64,000 bases of DNA from Helicoverpa zea (GCF_022581195.2 NC_061470.1:5332001-5396000); one strand, 5' to 3'. Positions 1 to 12,267 are shown, counted from the first letter of the stretch. The notes: generated by a model not told the origin, from the sequence alone. A program made the numbers and translations.

Positions 1-585
1 TTTTTTATCTTGGTCCGAGTGTTTTTTTTTAGTTTGAAATTAATGTAATAAATGTTTATATCGTGTTTAATATTTTAGTGTGTTTTAATAGTTTGTTTTT
101 AGTTTTTATTGGTTTTTAACGTAGTGGTTTTCGACAATATTTTAAAGTATAACAAAATATTATGCTATTGTAATCAGAACTTCTTGTAGACTTTTTTCAG
201 ATGAGACTTTTCTTAACGAGATGCTTTCATAAATGCTCTCAAAATACATTGTAAATCATGTATGCTGAACTTAGACCTAAAAATTCTTAGTTTAATTTTT
301 TCTAACATTTTCTCCCAGAGCATTGTTGTACCTAACTAATGAAATTTCCATTTTACTTCAAGAATTATTACGGTGAAAATTAAATTTCCCTCGTAATATC
401 ATCAGTTAAGTTTAAGTAAATTACATAGTTAGTGTTATGATGGTAAGCTCGACGTGGTAACTCTTCAGCTAGGGCCTGTTTCAAGTTATTAAGGATTAAC
501 ATGAGAAGCTGTAGATTAGGCTTAACTTAGTTTGGCTGGAACAAGATTACTAATGAAGGTAGACTTAGTTTATGTAAATGTTAAG
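1..585. other. A+T-rich intergenic DNA, no gene seen
   Basis: I see no coding exon, RNA gene or repeat with clear boundaries here. The stretch is simple A+T-rich intergenic sequence. Confidence 0.5.
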
Positions 586-765
586 TTACTTGGTAAGAGG
601 TAGCTTCAAAATTAGTTTGGTGATAATTAAGAGTAAATATGCTGGGGAGTTTGTTCCACCATTTATTCTTCCCAGCTGTTGCTGTACGTGGGAAGTGGTG
701 AAGGGCGCGCATTTTGGGGGCTGTCTTTTGTAAATTTGACCTTCAAAAAGTGATGATGACCATCT
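586..765 (-). repeat. Dispersed repeat, copy on the minus strand
   Basis: Read on the minus strand this stretch contains cttcaaaaagtg-like, gacagcccccaaaa and cttcaccacttcc blocks followed by acaaactcccc. The same blocks in the same order occur on the plus strand at about 4950-5075, so the two are copies of one dispersed family. A 96-codon open frame on the minus strand covers it, but the other copy is not open in that frame. I therefore treat the frame as chance and do not recognise the family. Confidence 0.55.
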
Positions 766-1372
766 GCATAAATGACTTTTTGATCGTTGGTTTGGAATAA
801 GAAACATACCTACTAAGGAAATAAAAATATTTTGAAAGATATTGAAAACAAAATAAACTGATATTATATGGACCAAATAGCCTCAAGTCTAAATATACTA
901 AAATTATAAAACTGAAGTGTTCGTTTGTTTTGTTTGCTTGAAAAACAGGATCGTTTCAAAAAAATATTTCAGTGGTTTAAATGGTCCATTTATCGAGGGG
1001 TGTATTCTACAGGCTCACTTTTTTATCAGGGTGGGAGAAGTAGTTCACATAAGTCAAACCGCTGGCGGAAGATAGCGTCTATTTCAAAGTAGCAAAATAA
1101 TTTGTAACCCCATTTCTTCTTGAAATAAATACATACCTAAGTAGAAAAAAATTTGATCAATTATTAAATAGTAGTCAGTAAGTATTCTTTTATCTCTTAC
1201 ATTTAAATAAAACGAAACGTTCACCTTCAAAGGGAAATAAAATCGAATAGACCTCTATTCCCACAAAAAATAGGTTTCATTAAAACCTAATTTCAATTTA
1301 AATAAATGTTATTTTAGTCTGTCTGAACTCCGTCAATTGTAAACTTATATTTTTCGGGTAACCCAGACTAAG

Positions 1373-1592
1373 AGTAACCGCACACTGAAGACTAAACAGT
1401 CGTCTGCCAGTTGACCCGATGGGTGGCAATTTCTTTTTAAAGAAAGTCGTGAATCCAATCAAAGTTTTCAGTCGGTTTAATACCGGCTAAATTACCTGGT
1501 CTTTGTAATGTGCGTACTACCATTTATCTTCATACTGATATATAAACCCAAACAAATTATAGGCTGACTAAAAGTTTACAGTATGCGGGTAG
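1373..1592. mobile_element. MITE of the 'cggccgac' family, copy 1
   Basis: A unit of about 215 bp starts gtaaccgcacactg and ends cagtatgcgggtag, so its ends form imperfect inverted repeats. Inside each end are actaaacagtcg and ctgactaaaagttt. At least five further copies or part copies lie in this window (3.5-4.17, 7.69-7.88, 19.02-19.22, 32.51-32.74 and 61.72-61.89 kb). They share the internal block aatgtgcgtactaccattta or variants of it. There is no coding capacity, so it is a non-autonomous DNA transposon. The superfamily is not determined. Confidence 0.7.
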
Positions 1593-1929
1593 GTACACCA
1601 AGTCTTTTTTAGTGCAAAGAGTGTAATTTTTTTTAGATAATGGGTTAGTTTGAATCTCTGAGCTCTTTACTATTTTAAGTAGACTGAAGTTTATTGGAGT
1701 GGAGAAAAAATATTCGCCGATCTGCTACAGAATATTTATGAAGAATATTTAAATTCTGCTCGTGTCAAACATGGTTCTTTTCGTAGAATACATTTAGTTC
1801 AATAAACACTCGCTTATCGGATATTTTTTAGATCATTTTTGCGTGATTTTTTTTAGATTTTTTTTAATATGGTGGTTATATTTGTAACAATATTGTTTGT
1901 TTGTTACAATATATAGTAGGCAGTCTTAC

Positions 1930-2005
1930 TTCATCATCATCACATCTGCCGAGCTTTTGCCCAACTACGTTGGGGTCGGCTTCCAGTCTACCAGAGTACC
2001 AGTAC
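1930..2005 (-). repeat. 3' fragment of the tRNA-derived SINE
   Basis: The sequence catcatcatcacatctgccg through gttggggtcggcttccag is the reverse complement of the 3' third of the SINE seen in full at 23007-23372. Only the 3' end is present, as expected for a 5'-truncated retroposed copy. Confidence 0.65.
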
Positions 2006-3470
2006 TTTAGACACTTAAATTGACTAATAATTCTAATTCTAGGTACGATCCTAAATCAATATTATGCTAATTTTAATTTCTAAATTGATTTAGGTCAATC
2101 TTTTCTTTGTCATCATAAGCAAACAAAATTAATCTATATACAATTAAATAGTAGGTCCCTACCTAATTCTAAATTCAATCTAGAACTAATTAAACATAAT
2201 ACCAACCTAACCAACACGGCACATCAAATTAACTATCTAAATAGTCCGACCAAAAATTAATTATTAGTAATCAAGAGTTCATTACACTTGAAACCAAGAA
2301 AAATGACCCAGTATTAATAGATAAATGTTCGTGAAACAAAGTGGGTTGTCTATCTGAGGGCAAGGGTGACTCGATAGGCCTTGATTGAAGTGAGGCAACT
2401 GTGTTGCGACAGTTTGTTGCCTGATAGTTGAATGGGCTTGTTACTGTGAAATATGGAGCGTTTAGGAGTCAATACCCTTATTTGTCGTATATTTTTGTCA
2501 GCTATTTTGCGATATATACCTATTCATCTGGCATATAAACACAATAAGCTATTTCTTGGTGACTTTACCTTCCAATTTTTTTGCGTTAAATTCATATCCA
2601 ATATGTGAGTACAAAAGATTAATTTTATACTCTATTTTAAACATAGTTAAAAACGAACAAAACGCTTAAAAATCAGAAATTAATCCTTCCAAAGCTCAAA
2701 AATAAACCGTTTCCAATGATAAATATTGTATTTCATTTCCAAAAATATTTCACGGAAATAAACATTTTAAACCAACACTGTTTCAATATGTACGTTCGTT
2801 GTGCGTCATTTATTTTGGCGTGCAGTGTAGCTAAAGAACTCGCTTGCAAAATATTTGAACGACAAAATTGCTTCGTTACTTTTTCACGTGCCTAAACATT
2901 ACTGATGAGGATTGTAATTGAGTTTATATTCTGTTCACTGGGTTTGCCCGTTTTTTATGCATGGTAAAAAAGGTTTTATTCGGTATTTTTACAATATATG
3001 TGTGTCTCTTTGGTATCGATGCAACTATGCTATAATAGGAACAGATTTGCATACCTATTCATAGACTGCCACGTCGCACCTTTTCGGTAGTACAATATTT
3101 TTTTATATTGTAGGTAAGATTGCTGGTTTTTACATCGTAAGCAGTCTGAGAAAAAATAAATATTAACGTTTTTCATCAAAAGGCTTTCAGAATCCTGGGT
3201 GTTCTCATTTTACAGCAGCACGTCCAACTTTTTGATTACCTCATTCAAACGTGAGTTATCATAACTGGTATAACTTCCGCGAAATAAAAAAAAACACGAG
3301 ATCATTGACACCTCTCAACCAAAGCCCAATTTTTATTACATTTCATCATCCAAAAATACACCCAAGTACACACTTAATAACGATGTAATGAAAATAACTG
3401 CCAACACATAAGCAGGCCCGTTATGTTCCCCAATAAATACATAGGTATTTATATAAAGCTGAGAGCACAC
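2006..3470. other. A+T-rich intergenic DNA
   Basis: No gene or repeat with clear boundaries is visible. Open frames are short and show no recognisable domains. Confidence 0.45.
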
Positions 3471-3561
3471 GGTTCGACGAAAACTAAAGCAATTACGTTA
3501 AGAGTACTCGTACTCTGCAGACTAAATAGTCAGCCGACAGTTGCTCGACGGTTGTGATTTT

Positions 3562-3810
3562 TTTTCACCTCCATTGCGCAATGGTAACTATCGGCTATGG
3601 CCGGACAGCCGAACCTGAGGTTTAGGGTTCGATTCCCGGTACGGTTGTGGGCCGTGGTCTGGGTATTATGTATTTTTAAATTTATGTACATTTAATTATA
3701 TGTAGTTAATCAGTTGTATAAGCACCCATAACACAAGTTAATTAGTAATACATTAAGGGGCTTACTGACCGCATGTGAAAAGGTGTTCCGATATTATATT
3801 ATAAAGAAAA
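3562..3810 (+). mobile_element. tRNA-related SINE-like insertion
   Basis: The segment contains a box-B-like gggttcgattcccgg preceded by a box-A-like region (ctatcggctatggccgg), as in a tRNA-derived promoter. It continues into a non-tRNA A+T-rich body ending ggtgttccgatattat. It cannot fold into a full tRNA cloverleaf, so it is a SINE head and not a tRNA gene. It sits inside a MITE copy, so it inserted later than that MITE. Exact ends are approximate. Confidence 0.5.
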
Positions 3811-3898
3811 TCTTGATTCCAGTGACATTTTTCAGTCGGTCCGATACCACCTAAGTTCTTGATCTTAGTAATGTGCGTACCTACTACCATCACCAAAC

Positions 3899-4156
3899 AA
3901 ACTATCGGCCGTTTAAATAAAACTACTTTTACGGATTTTACCGCGGTTATATTAATATTATTTAATCCCGACGTTTCGGATCTTTTACAGCATCTACGGT
4001 CACGGGCAGACTAAGGTGTTGGTCATCTTGATATTTTAATCCCAAAAAGGTCGGGATTAAATAATATTAATAAAACCGCGATAAAATCAGTAAAAGTAGA
4101 TTTATTGAAATGTCTAATATTCGCGTAAGTGTTAGAAATCAATAAACTATCGGCCG
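3899..4156. mobile_element. Foldback element with 13-bp target duplication
   Basis: Two arms of about 60 bp (3912-3972 and 4050-4110) are inverted copies, both built around ctacttttac, attttaccgcgg or attttatcgcgg, and attatttaatcccgac. The element is bounded by the direct repeat aaactatcggccg at 3899-3911 and 4144-4156. That repeat belongs to the host MITE sequence, so it is a target-site duplication. The loop contains ggtcacgggcagactaaggtg. There is no coding capacity. Confidence 0.7.
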
Positions 4157-4199
4157 ACTAAAAGTTTGCAGTGTGCGAGAGTGGTGAAGCAATTACGCT

Positions 4200-4940
4200 A
4201 ACTGTGCTTATTGACGGGTTTTTTCTTAACCCTTTGAGCGTCGAGTGGGGACCTTTTATGGTATTGGTGATGTGTTCCGGGGTTTATAATGATTACTGCT
4301 TTTTTGTTACTTTGTTTTTGAGTAGACGGTTTTGTTGTGAAGATTGTTATTGTTTTTCTAATAAGGATTTGTAAACAAAACAGTGATTTAAAGACTTAAA
4401 CAGTAAAACAGCTTTTTGAACATTTTCTTGCTTAATATTTCTTGTCATTTTCTGTAAAAAAAAAAATTGAAATCGATATTATAATCAGCAAGGGTGTAAG
4501 TATATAAATATACACCTTCTTCTTTTTATGCTCACCTTTGAAAAATCTAAGAAATTTTCAAAAACCAAAACTTATTTTAATACATTTTGATGGAGGATTG
4601 GGTTTTAACCCTTGAGTTAAAATCTCCTTATCATACCTCCAGGTTGGAATCCGGCTATAAATCTGAGAACTTTACGAGGGCTCGCTTACCCCTACTAAAT
4701 CACAAGTTACGTTATAACAAGCTGTTTTCTGTGGGTTTACCTGCATAGGACGTAGTACAGAATATTCCGAAATATCCGGTTAAGTACTGATTAAGCTTTA
4801 TTAAAATTGGTTTTCGTGATAAATAGGAAAAGAATAACATATTTTTTGTTGTCTGGTTAGTATGGTAGAAAGTTCTCTACCTCCTATTGAGGCCTTGTAG
4901 AAGGAAAATTCGTACGATAAATCAAAATTGATTTATTCAA
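4200..4940. other. Intergenic DNA, no gene seen
   Basis: A 67-codon open frame starting near 4171 begins inside the MITE end and has no recognisable features, so it is not called. Otherwise the stretch is A+T-rich and unremarkable. Confidence 0.4.
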
Positions 4941-4944
4941 ACTT

Positions 4945-5080
4945 GGCTGCAAGACAGCACTTTTTGAACGTCAGGAATTTACAATAGACAGCCCCCAAAA
5001 CGCCCACCCTTCACCACTTCCTATGTGTTTTTGTTGAGAAGAAGTGGCGCAACAAACTCCCTAGCAATGTAGCAGATAGG
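4945..5080 (+). repeat. Dispersed repeat, plus-strand copy
   Basis: It carries ggctgcaagacagcac, gacagcccccaaaacgc, cttcaccacttcc and acaaactccc in that order. This is the same order as on the minus strand at 586-765. The two copies have diverged. The family is not recognised. Confidence 0.55.
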
Positions 5081-5540
5081 TAAATGATATTCATAAGATC
5101 AAATCTTGGACATGGTTGTTTATTTCAAGCGTTAATAGCTTACGTGCCTTATGCTGTACTACTAGATATACGTATATCTAAAAGGATACTTACAAAAGTT
5201 GGCGACGACACCGTACCGTTGCATTTCCTATTTTCTGAATCTAGAAGAATTTAAACTGGCTTCAAACTAGAAGATATGGCTCGGGATCGACCACTTGATG
5301 CATTACCCTAGAGATATAGAACGATAGCAATAATTTAAGAGTGTGACTATTACTTTAAAGAGACACACACCTTACTTAAACTATGTAAGTTACGAGCATT
5401 TGACCCTATGGCGTACCTATATTTAACCACACATAAGTGAACTTCTTAAGAAAACCTCGTTACGTGATAAAAATACGCAACCCATTGAATGTAAGGTTGA
5501 CCGCTTCTTCTACACACGTTAGAGTTGCCACGAATAGTGA

Positions 5541-6065
5541 TTTGGCCGAATACCGAATACCGAATATTCGGCAGCACTGTCGGCCGAAGCGCCGAATATT
5601 CGGCCCCCGAATATTCGGCGCAAAATAGGTACATGTTGTTGAGCACGTGCCGCGCCGTGCGTAGGTAAACAATAAAGAGACAAGTCGCAACCTGTCTTCC
5701 TTATTCCCGCTTAGATCGGAAGGCTGATCCTTAGTGGTGGTCAGCAAACGAAAAACAGTACCCAAACCTGTCGAAATTCGCTAAAGTTTATCTTTCTTCT
5801 CCAGGGAGTAGCGTGTATAGTGAGAGGTTATTTTCAGAAGCTGGTATCATTTACGACAAAAAACGTAATCGTTTGTTACCAACAAATGCTGAAAAGCTGG
5901 TTTTTATTCATCACAATTTTTTTTTTTTGTAATATGTCGTCTTTTTTTTCATGTTTTGATATTCGGTATTTGGCCGAATAATACGTACTATTCGGCCGAA
6001 TACCGAATATCAAAAAAAAGGGCCGAATAGGCCGAATACCGAATAGTTGCCGAATATTCGTGGTA
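5541..6065 (+). mobile_element. Decayed hAT-type transposon with palindromic subterminal repeats
   Basis: Two clusters of overlapping ccgaatattcgg/ggccgaatacc motifs (5541-5625 and 5955-6063) flank a coding relic at 5768-5917. The motif clusters resemble subterminal transposase-binding repeats of hAT elements. The true termini and an 8-bp target duplication were not found, so the limits are approximate. See the separate relic entry. Confidence 0.6.
5690..5917 (+). pseudogene. hAT transposase C-terminal (dimerisation) domain relic
   Basis: The frame starting at 5768 reads 50 codons without a stop and contains VYLSSPGSSVYSERLFSEAG, followed by KKRNRLL and EKLVFIHHN. This is the conserved C-terminal block of hAT-family transposases, in which a Ser/Glu-Arg-x-Phe-Ser motif forms part of the dimerisation region. 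Just upstream, the same frame reads a WW pair that usually precedes this block, but a TAG stop lies directly before it (near 5732). The frame is also lost further 5'. No start codon or catalytic core remains, so the gene is dead. It resembles hAT genes of the BED-finger group. Confidence 0.8.
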
Positions 6066-7685
6066 TCTCTAATACATATACACTTATACTTAAGCTTCTT
6101 AAATGAGGTCCACAGCTGTATTTGTGCTCGGATTAAGGAAATATGTAGGCGGACCACCATTCATACGAAAATAAAATTCGTAAAAGAAAATACATAGTTC
6201 GGCTTCTACTTTTTTGTAGTTACCGGGTTTTTATTTGTGTCAATAGGTTATGATAAGTTTTTTAGGGGGAGAAATAAAAAAGGTTTTACGGAAAGGTACG
6301 TTTATGTAGACTTTTATATAAACTTGTACATGCCTATTTTAGTACTTAGGTACTTATGTAGGCATGTCGGACCACCTTCAGTAAATAAATGTTATATTTA
6401 CTGAAGTACTCATCATTTAATTGTAAAGTTTTCACTGATGAAAATAGATCAGTTAACGATAAAATACGTTTGACTCCATATATTATTAATGGCGGCACCC
6501 CCAAAATAAATAACCCGCTAACAAAAGCTGAAAATTACGCCTGTTTGAAATGTCATCGCAACAAAACATCCATTCATTGAATCCGAAAGCCATATTGCAG
6601 CATTTGCACCAGTTATGCGATTCAATCGAATATTTGATGTGTAATCTCGATAATCGAATACAGTATCGATATATCGGAATTATCGTTGGTTTAAGTGTCG
6701 TTTTGCCGATATTTCGTGAATAATTTAGGCAACATTTTCATTGTTACTCGTTTGAGTTATGAGCAGTATTTTCGATTCGATTCTATTACCGTGTTTTTCT
6801 CATTCGTCATCATTTTCTTTATTTCTTTGTGTTGTTGGTCGAATTGAAACGCTGATTGACACTTTTTTTTATTCAATTCAATGATAAAATGATTCAAGGT
6901 ACGCCTCTATTTAAGCCTATCGTGTTTTCCTAGAACGAGTCAAACTTGCATATCGGAAGACGTGTGATAAATGTGTCGTTGCTTACATTATTAATAATTT
7001 GTGACTCATATAACATGAACGTTAAGCTACCTAATTCATGTTAGCTTATCAATTGCCTAAGGAGAAGTAATCTATCTTTCTTTCTTACAGCTAAGGTGAT
7101 GAAGAAATGCGTCATATGTTATAGTCAGCTATCTGCTGAACGATAACAAAGCTTAGGGACATCTTACCAAAGGTTGTTCATACCAAACTTAAAAAAAAAA
7201 GATTAACGCAGTAACTTAGCGATCTCTTGTAAAATAAATGATGAAATAGAATTCTAAGCTGTTAATCTTGAGCTGGTGTATATAACCTTTGAAGATCAAA
7301 ATACATTGACAGTTTTAACATAATCATTACACACAAAAAACATTTTGAAAACACTTTTTTATAATGATCGGTCCAACATTCGGCAATCAAACCATGCTCA
7401 CTCTAAACCCTACTATAACTAAGTACCATAGAGGTCACAGTTCATCAAACTACATCCAACTAAGTACCAATAATAATAAAAACAACAGAACGTGTCAGAT
7501 TGAGTGTCAACGCTCAACCTCTGACTCTGATACTGGTATCTTGACATTTATAGTACGCGCACAGGAATAGCGGCCTTTTGATCGAGTAGCTATATTTAAA
7601 AGGAAGATAGCTTGATTTATTTGTAATGTTAAAGTTGTGAAGATATTTGTGGTGATGACTGTACTTACCTATTTTTGCGATTAGG
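6066..7685. other. Intergenic DNA, no gene seen
   Basis: Short open frames at 6389-6580 and 7364-7570 lack motifs and are not supported. No repeat with definable ends was found. Confidence 0.4.
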
Positions 7686-7880
7686 TACGAGTAGGGTACT
7701 TTCAGACTGAACAATCAGCAAATAATTGACGCGAGACGGTTGAAAGTTTTTTTTTTTTTAGAAAATTTTTAATCTTATTAAAGTTTTAAGTTCAATTTAT
7801 ACCGGCCAAGTCGTTGGTCGATGTAATTTGAGCACTTCGATACTGATTAGAAGCTCGAAAAATCTATCGGCCGGCTCTAA
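7686..7880. mobile_element. MITE of the 'cggccgac' family, diverged copy 3
   Basis: It starts near cagactgaacaatcagc and ends with ctatcggccggctc. A central ataccggccaagtcg/ggtcgatgta region matches the family layout. It is strongly diverged, and its outer inverted ends are worn. Confidence 0.5.
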
Positions 7881-8429
7881 AACGAATATGTTTTGCATGT
7901 AAGAAAGAGTACAAAAAAGTTCGTCATTTTGTTGCGAACAAAAATTACATTAAAAAAGCTGACAATTATTCGCCGATCAAACCAAAATAAACCTGATACG
8001 CAAGCTTCCCTGTAAATTGTGTTGTATTAAAATAACTTACTCCTCGATAAAGAATTTCATTTACACTTGGCCGTAACAAAACATGCTATCAACGTTGAAA
8101 ATTCAATTAAAAAAGTACAGTTGTGATATTTAAAACATCGTATCGACATTGCTGGTAAAACATGGTAACTGCATATTTATTTGGCATTCCAATTGTACGG
8201 TTCATAACACGGAATAAGTATATATTTTAATAGTTACTGTCCAGTGCGTTTTATTGGAATTAATATTGCATAGCTCATTAATCTGTTCTGTTAAGTATGT
8301 TAATACGGTACATGTGGTTGAAGATTCGTACCGAGGTTTTTATCTATCTTTGTTTTGACTGTTTTTATTTCTGTACCGTAGCCAAAAACCTAGCTTGCCT
8401 ATTCTATAAGAAATTATGTCTTCTTGTTT

Positions 8430-8560
8430 ATCATCATCCTCCTGCCCTTGTCCCAATTTTATTTGGGGTTGGCACAGCATATCTTCTCTTTCCATGCTAT
8501 TCTAAATTCAAATTCAAATTCAAATTCAAATTCAAAGTCTTTATTGCGAACTAAGTGGTA
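8430..8560 (-). repeat. LINE 3'-end remnant with (AAATTC)n tail
   Basis: A hexamer run (attcaa repeated about four times, 8513-8536) joins aaagtctttattgcg. Read on the minus strand this is aataaagactttgaattt..., a polyadenylation-like signal followed by a short tandem tail. That is the typical 3' end of CR1/L2-like LINEs. The adjoining catcctcctgcccttg block also occurs in diverged form at about 23690-23740. No coding part remains. Confidence 0.5.
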
Positions 8561-8599
8561 TAAAAGGATCTTATAACTAGGTAGGTAGGTAGGTTCTAT

Positions 8600-10360
8600 T
8601 TGCGGTCATCTCACAAATCACATTATTTCTTTCGACTTCCACACAATCTATTCATCGTTGTCCATTTGTGTATATTCTATAGTGTTTTCAACACCCAATT
8701 AGCTTCGCATACATTAAAAATCCCAAACTACATTTTAGTGTTCTAAGTTCAAAGTCAAGTCGAGAGCCGCTATTTCTCGTCGCTCGTTTTAAAGGCTGGT
8801 CTCCATTAGCGGGTCCTCTGAGCTCAGTTAATGGCGACACCTTTATGAGCCATTGGCTCAAAGGATCCTGTTTTATAGCCAGGCTATCCAGTTCCTACAT
8901 TACGATAGTGTGCGTAATTAAAAAGGATTGTTGGTTAGTTCTGACGTATGTTTTAGTCTTTAGGTTAGGTAGAAGAAAAAATGTTGGTGGTGAGTGGTTT
9001 AGCGGGCATAGAATCTTAAGTATCGGTTTATGGTTAAAGCTATTTTTTATTCGACTTCCCAAACAGGAGGTTCTGAATTCGGATCAAAATACTTACAAGA
9101 GTAAAGAATCAAAAACATAAAATTATCCATTGCTGTTTTTTTTTTAAACAAAGTAGTTCACATAAACAACATTGTGATACAGGAAACATGAAATAAAGGA
9201 TTTTATTTTAATGTGGGATGTATAAGGTTTTATAGAAAGTACTCAAAATAACAAAGTAGATCAATTTTGTAATTTAAGTGAAGCTTCACACAGTAATTTT
9301 ATACGAAGTACACAGAAAACGGGGTTTTAAAGTAAAATACAATTTATAAAATGCTCTAGCAAGTACACAGGGTAGCTTTTAGATAAAATATTTTTAATAT
9401 TTTACCTTGTTTCACCTGCCACGTTATTTATTTTGCTGTTCAGTAAAATATTGTGAAATGCTTTCCGTAGCAACCTCTTAAAATATTCAGTTACGTTAAC
9501 AACTAAATGGAGTAACCGGCACAAGTTGAAAATGGGAATATTTAATTATTATGTTCTTCTGACTTTCTTTCATTTTATTTTGACGTAATTTCTTTTGATG
9601 AAGTAAAGCTATATTTAATGCAGTCTCTTTACAGACTGGGATCATTTAGTTTTTTTTACATCTCCCAATATTTTAAAGAAGGTCTTTAAATAATATAATA
9701 AATACAGTCATCATATTTTATTACATTATTTCCCAATTATTTTATACTGCGCCGACCCTAAAAACTGGGATAAAGCCAGGAGGTCAATAACTCTTAACCC
9801 TAAACCGCGATAACTACCTACTACACTAATTCCGTTCTACGCACCGTCCTGTCAAAACAGAATACGCAATACAAATTCATAAATAACTTTATTCAAACTT
9901 CACAACCCTTTGTGAAGCACCTTGGACGAGACGATTTACATACAAATCGTATGCACATACTCTGTAATTACTTTTAAAAGTTATAATTAATGAATTGTAC
10001 TTCGCTTTTTGGAGTTTGGGAGTATTAATTTGTTAGACCTGAGTCGGGTTTCGTTTGAAGGACACTCGAGAGTAGTGGAACGGAACGTTCCTTCTAACCC
10101 ACGTGAATTAGTTTGGGTGGCTGCTTTTAATTTTCTTGTCTAGCTTTTAGTTAAGGTAGGTTTATGTTTTGTTTTATTTATAAGGCGGGATTTATTTGCC
10201 ATTTTGTGTTTCAATATCAAGTTTATTTTTTCCAAATATTTTGCACGGTGACTTCGTTAAATTAAACTCTACTGCAAAATACTAGAGAATCTACTGCAAA
10301 AATTACATCCAAAAATCTCTGGCAATATTAATATAAAAAAAATGGAAAAAATACAATTAA
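8600..10360. other. Intergenic DNA, no gene seen
   Basis: A 91-codon frame at 8845-9120 has no domain signature. Its 3' part (9050-9080, cgacttcccaaacagg) belongs to a dispersed repeat also seen at 57274-57310, so it is not a gene. Confidence 0.4.
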
Positions 10361-10364
10361 TTCT

Positions 10365-10570
10365 ATGTCTATACTAATATTATAAAGACGAAAACTTTGT
10401 TTGTTTGTTTGGTTGTAATGGATAAACTCAAAAACTACTGGACCGATTTTAAATATTCTTTCACCATTAGAAAGTTATTTTATCTGCGAGTAACATAGGC
10501 TATATTTTATCCCGGTGCGGGCAGCAGCTCCCACGGGACGCGGGTGAAACCGCGGGAAAACGGCTGATAT
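10365..10570 (+). repeat. Helitron-like repeat, diverged copy
   Basis: It begins with tactaatattataaagacg and contains aactactggaccgatttt and ataggctatattttatccc. It ends near gggtgaaaccgcggg. This is the same order of blocks as the better-preserved element at 39333-39615. The ends are eroded. Confidence 0.5.
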
Positions 10571-10994
10571 AAGATAAAGTTGTAAAGTTGACAATATCCC
10601 ATTTACATATAAAAAAAGATTGATTTAGAAGAGTCATCAAAAACAGTAAAGCTCCACCCATTACCACGTAATCCGCACTTATTAAGTCCAGCAATTTATT
10701 AATATTACATAGCAGAACACGTAGGTACACGTACGATGCGCTTATAATATCTACCCCCGAGATTTGCGGTCAGGCTAGAAACACAATCTTCGTAACGTAT
10801 GGGAGGATGGGGACCTGCTATTTATGCTAGCCGCTGGATATAGGTTACACGATAATATTGTACGTGATATTAAACATAAATATGTTATTTTAGTTTGGTT
10901 TTATGTAGCTTTCTTATTTGCCAGTAACTTGTGTTACTTATTTCAAATAAGGTCTCGTACCTGTTAAATTATAAATAAAAGTTCTCAACATCTG

Positions 10995-11196
10995 AATATC
11001 TTTAGCAGTGGTTACAGGTAGTCAGACACCTGTAAGTTAGACTACCAGTCTTACCTAGGGGTATTGGGTTGCCCGGATAACTGGGTTGAGGTGATCAGAT
11101 AGGCAGTCGCTCCTTGTAAAACACTGATACTCAGCTGCATCTGGTCAGACTGGAAGCCGACCCCAACAGTTGGTAAAAGGCTAGGCAGATGATGGT
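10995..11196 (+). repeat. 5'-truncated SINE copy
   Basis: The sequence from ggttacaggtagtcagac through ggaagccgaccccaacag to gcagatgatgg matches the 3' two thirds of the SINE at 23007-23372. The tRNA-like head is missing. Confidence 0.7.
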
Positions 11197-11199
11197 GTT

Positions 11200-12265
11200 C
11201 TAATTTTAAATACCAATTTTGACGTTGTCAAATGAGCATCAAATTCCCGCCATTCGTAGCTGTCACCTAAATAAGTCGGATCGACTAGTTCGGAACTCAA
11301 ATAGTTGTCGATTAAATTAATCTAGTCAGACTATTCGATTGAATCGATTCATATTGCTGCATTGAAATTCGTGTTCGAGAACTTCGGAAGGGAATAGATT
11401 GCTGGCGTTTTGTTAATTTACCTGTATTGAGTTCTCGCGGGAACGGCAATTAAGGGGACTAGGTATAAATGTAGCTGTCACTAATGAAAGCCGTTGGTTG
11501 CAGAGTTATTTCTGCGGTTCTTTGGCTCAATGTTTGGTTGCTACATGCAGTAATTTATTAAATTCGAAATACATACTTCAGAGTAGGATATAACACTTAT
11601 TAAATATTTTGGTCCATTCTATGCATTCCAAAACAGGCGTTATTCAGTAAGTCATAATTGAGCATCCAAGATATAAAAATTACAAAGCAACATAAGTAGC
11701 TACTTTAAAAGCGATGAACTTTCAGAAAAGTTTATACCTATTTATCGAAAGTACCTGTTTTCACAAGTTCACACCAATGTAAAATACAATTTTGAAAGTC
11801 AAAGTAACATTTCCTCCTAATTAATTTACTCCAAATTCATACGAAATTCACAAATCGTCAGAATCAGATCCACACATTTAAACTTCCAAATAAGTAATTT
11901 TAGAACAAATGGCGCGTGCCAAGTTAAAACCAAGTAACAAGTCAGTAACATGCTTATAAGTTGATTATTGCTTAATGAAGTGTAATGAGTTATCATATCA
12001 AGTTGTGCCTGTGTCTTAACTTGAAAGTTACTCAACTTAACGCCGAGATTTAAGCACGCGTCGGTGAACGGGGTACAAGTTGGAAGCGATTAGCGATATT
12101 GTCAAAATTAATCATAACTTCGATGGCTTCTGTATCTGTTTTGCTTGTAATATTGGTACCATATACAAAGTAAACTGTAAATAAGTATCATTGAAATTGT
12201 AAATGCAAAAAAAAAAGTACTTTGTACTAGTAAGTGATGGTAGAAATAGGTTACCTAATTCGCCT
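11200..12265. other. Intergenic DNA, no gene seen
   Basis: A+T-rich sequence with short open frames only. No structure was found that I can support. Confidence 0.4.
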
Positions 12266-12267
12266 CC

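Larger units (their letters stand above)
3510..4172. mobile_element. MITE copy 2, carrying two nested insertions
   Basis: The outer ends (ctgcagactaaatagtc near 3515 and gactaaaagtttgcagtgtg near 4157) match the 'cggccgac' MITE family. A normal copy is about 215 bp but this one spans about 660 bp. Two foreign blocks account for the difference: a tRNA-like SINE at about 3560-3810 and a foldback element at 3912-4143. Removing both leaves the internal order seen in copy 1 (gattccagtg, cagtcggt, aatgtgcgtac, aactatcggcc). Confidence 0.65.

Noticed and set aside
3591..3650. tRNA-like segment with box B
   Set aside because: No acceptor or anticodon stem can be formed. It is the head of a SINE-like repeat.
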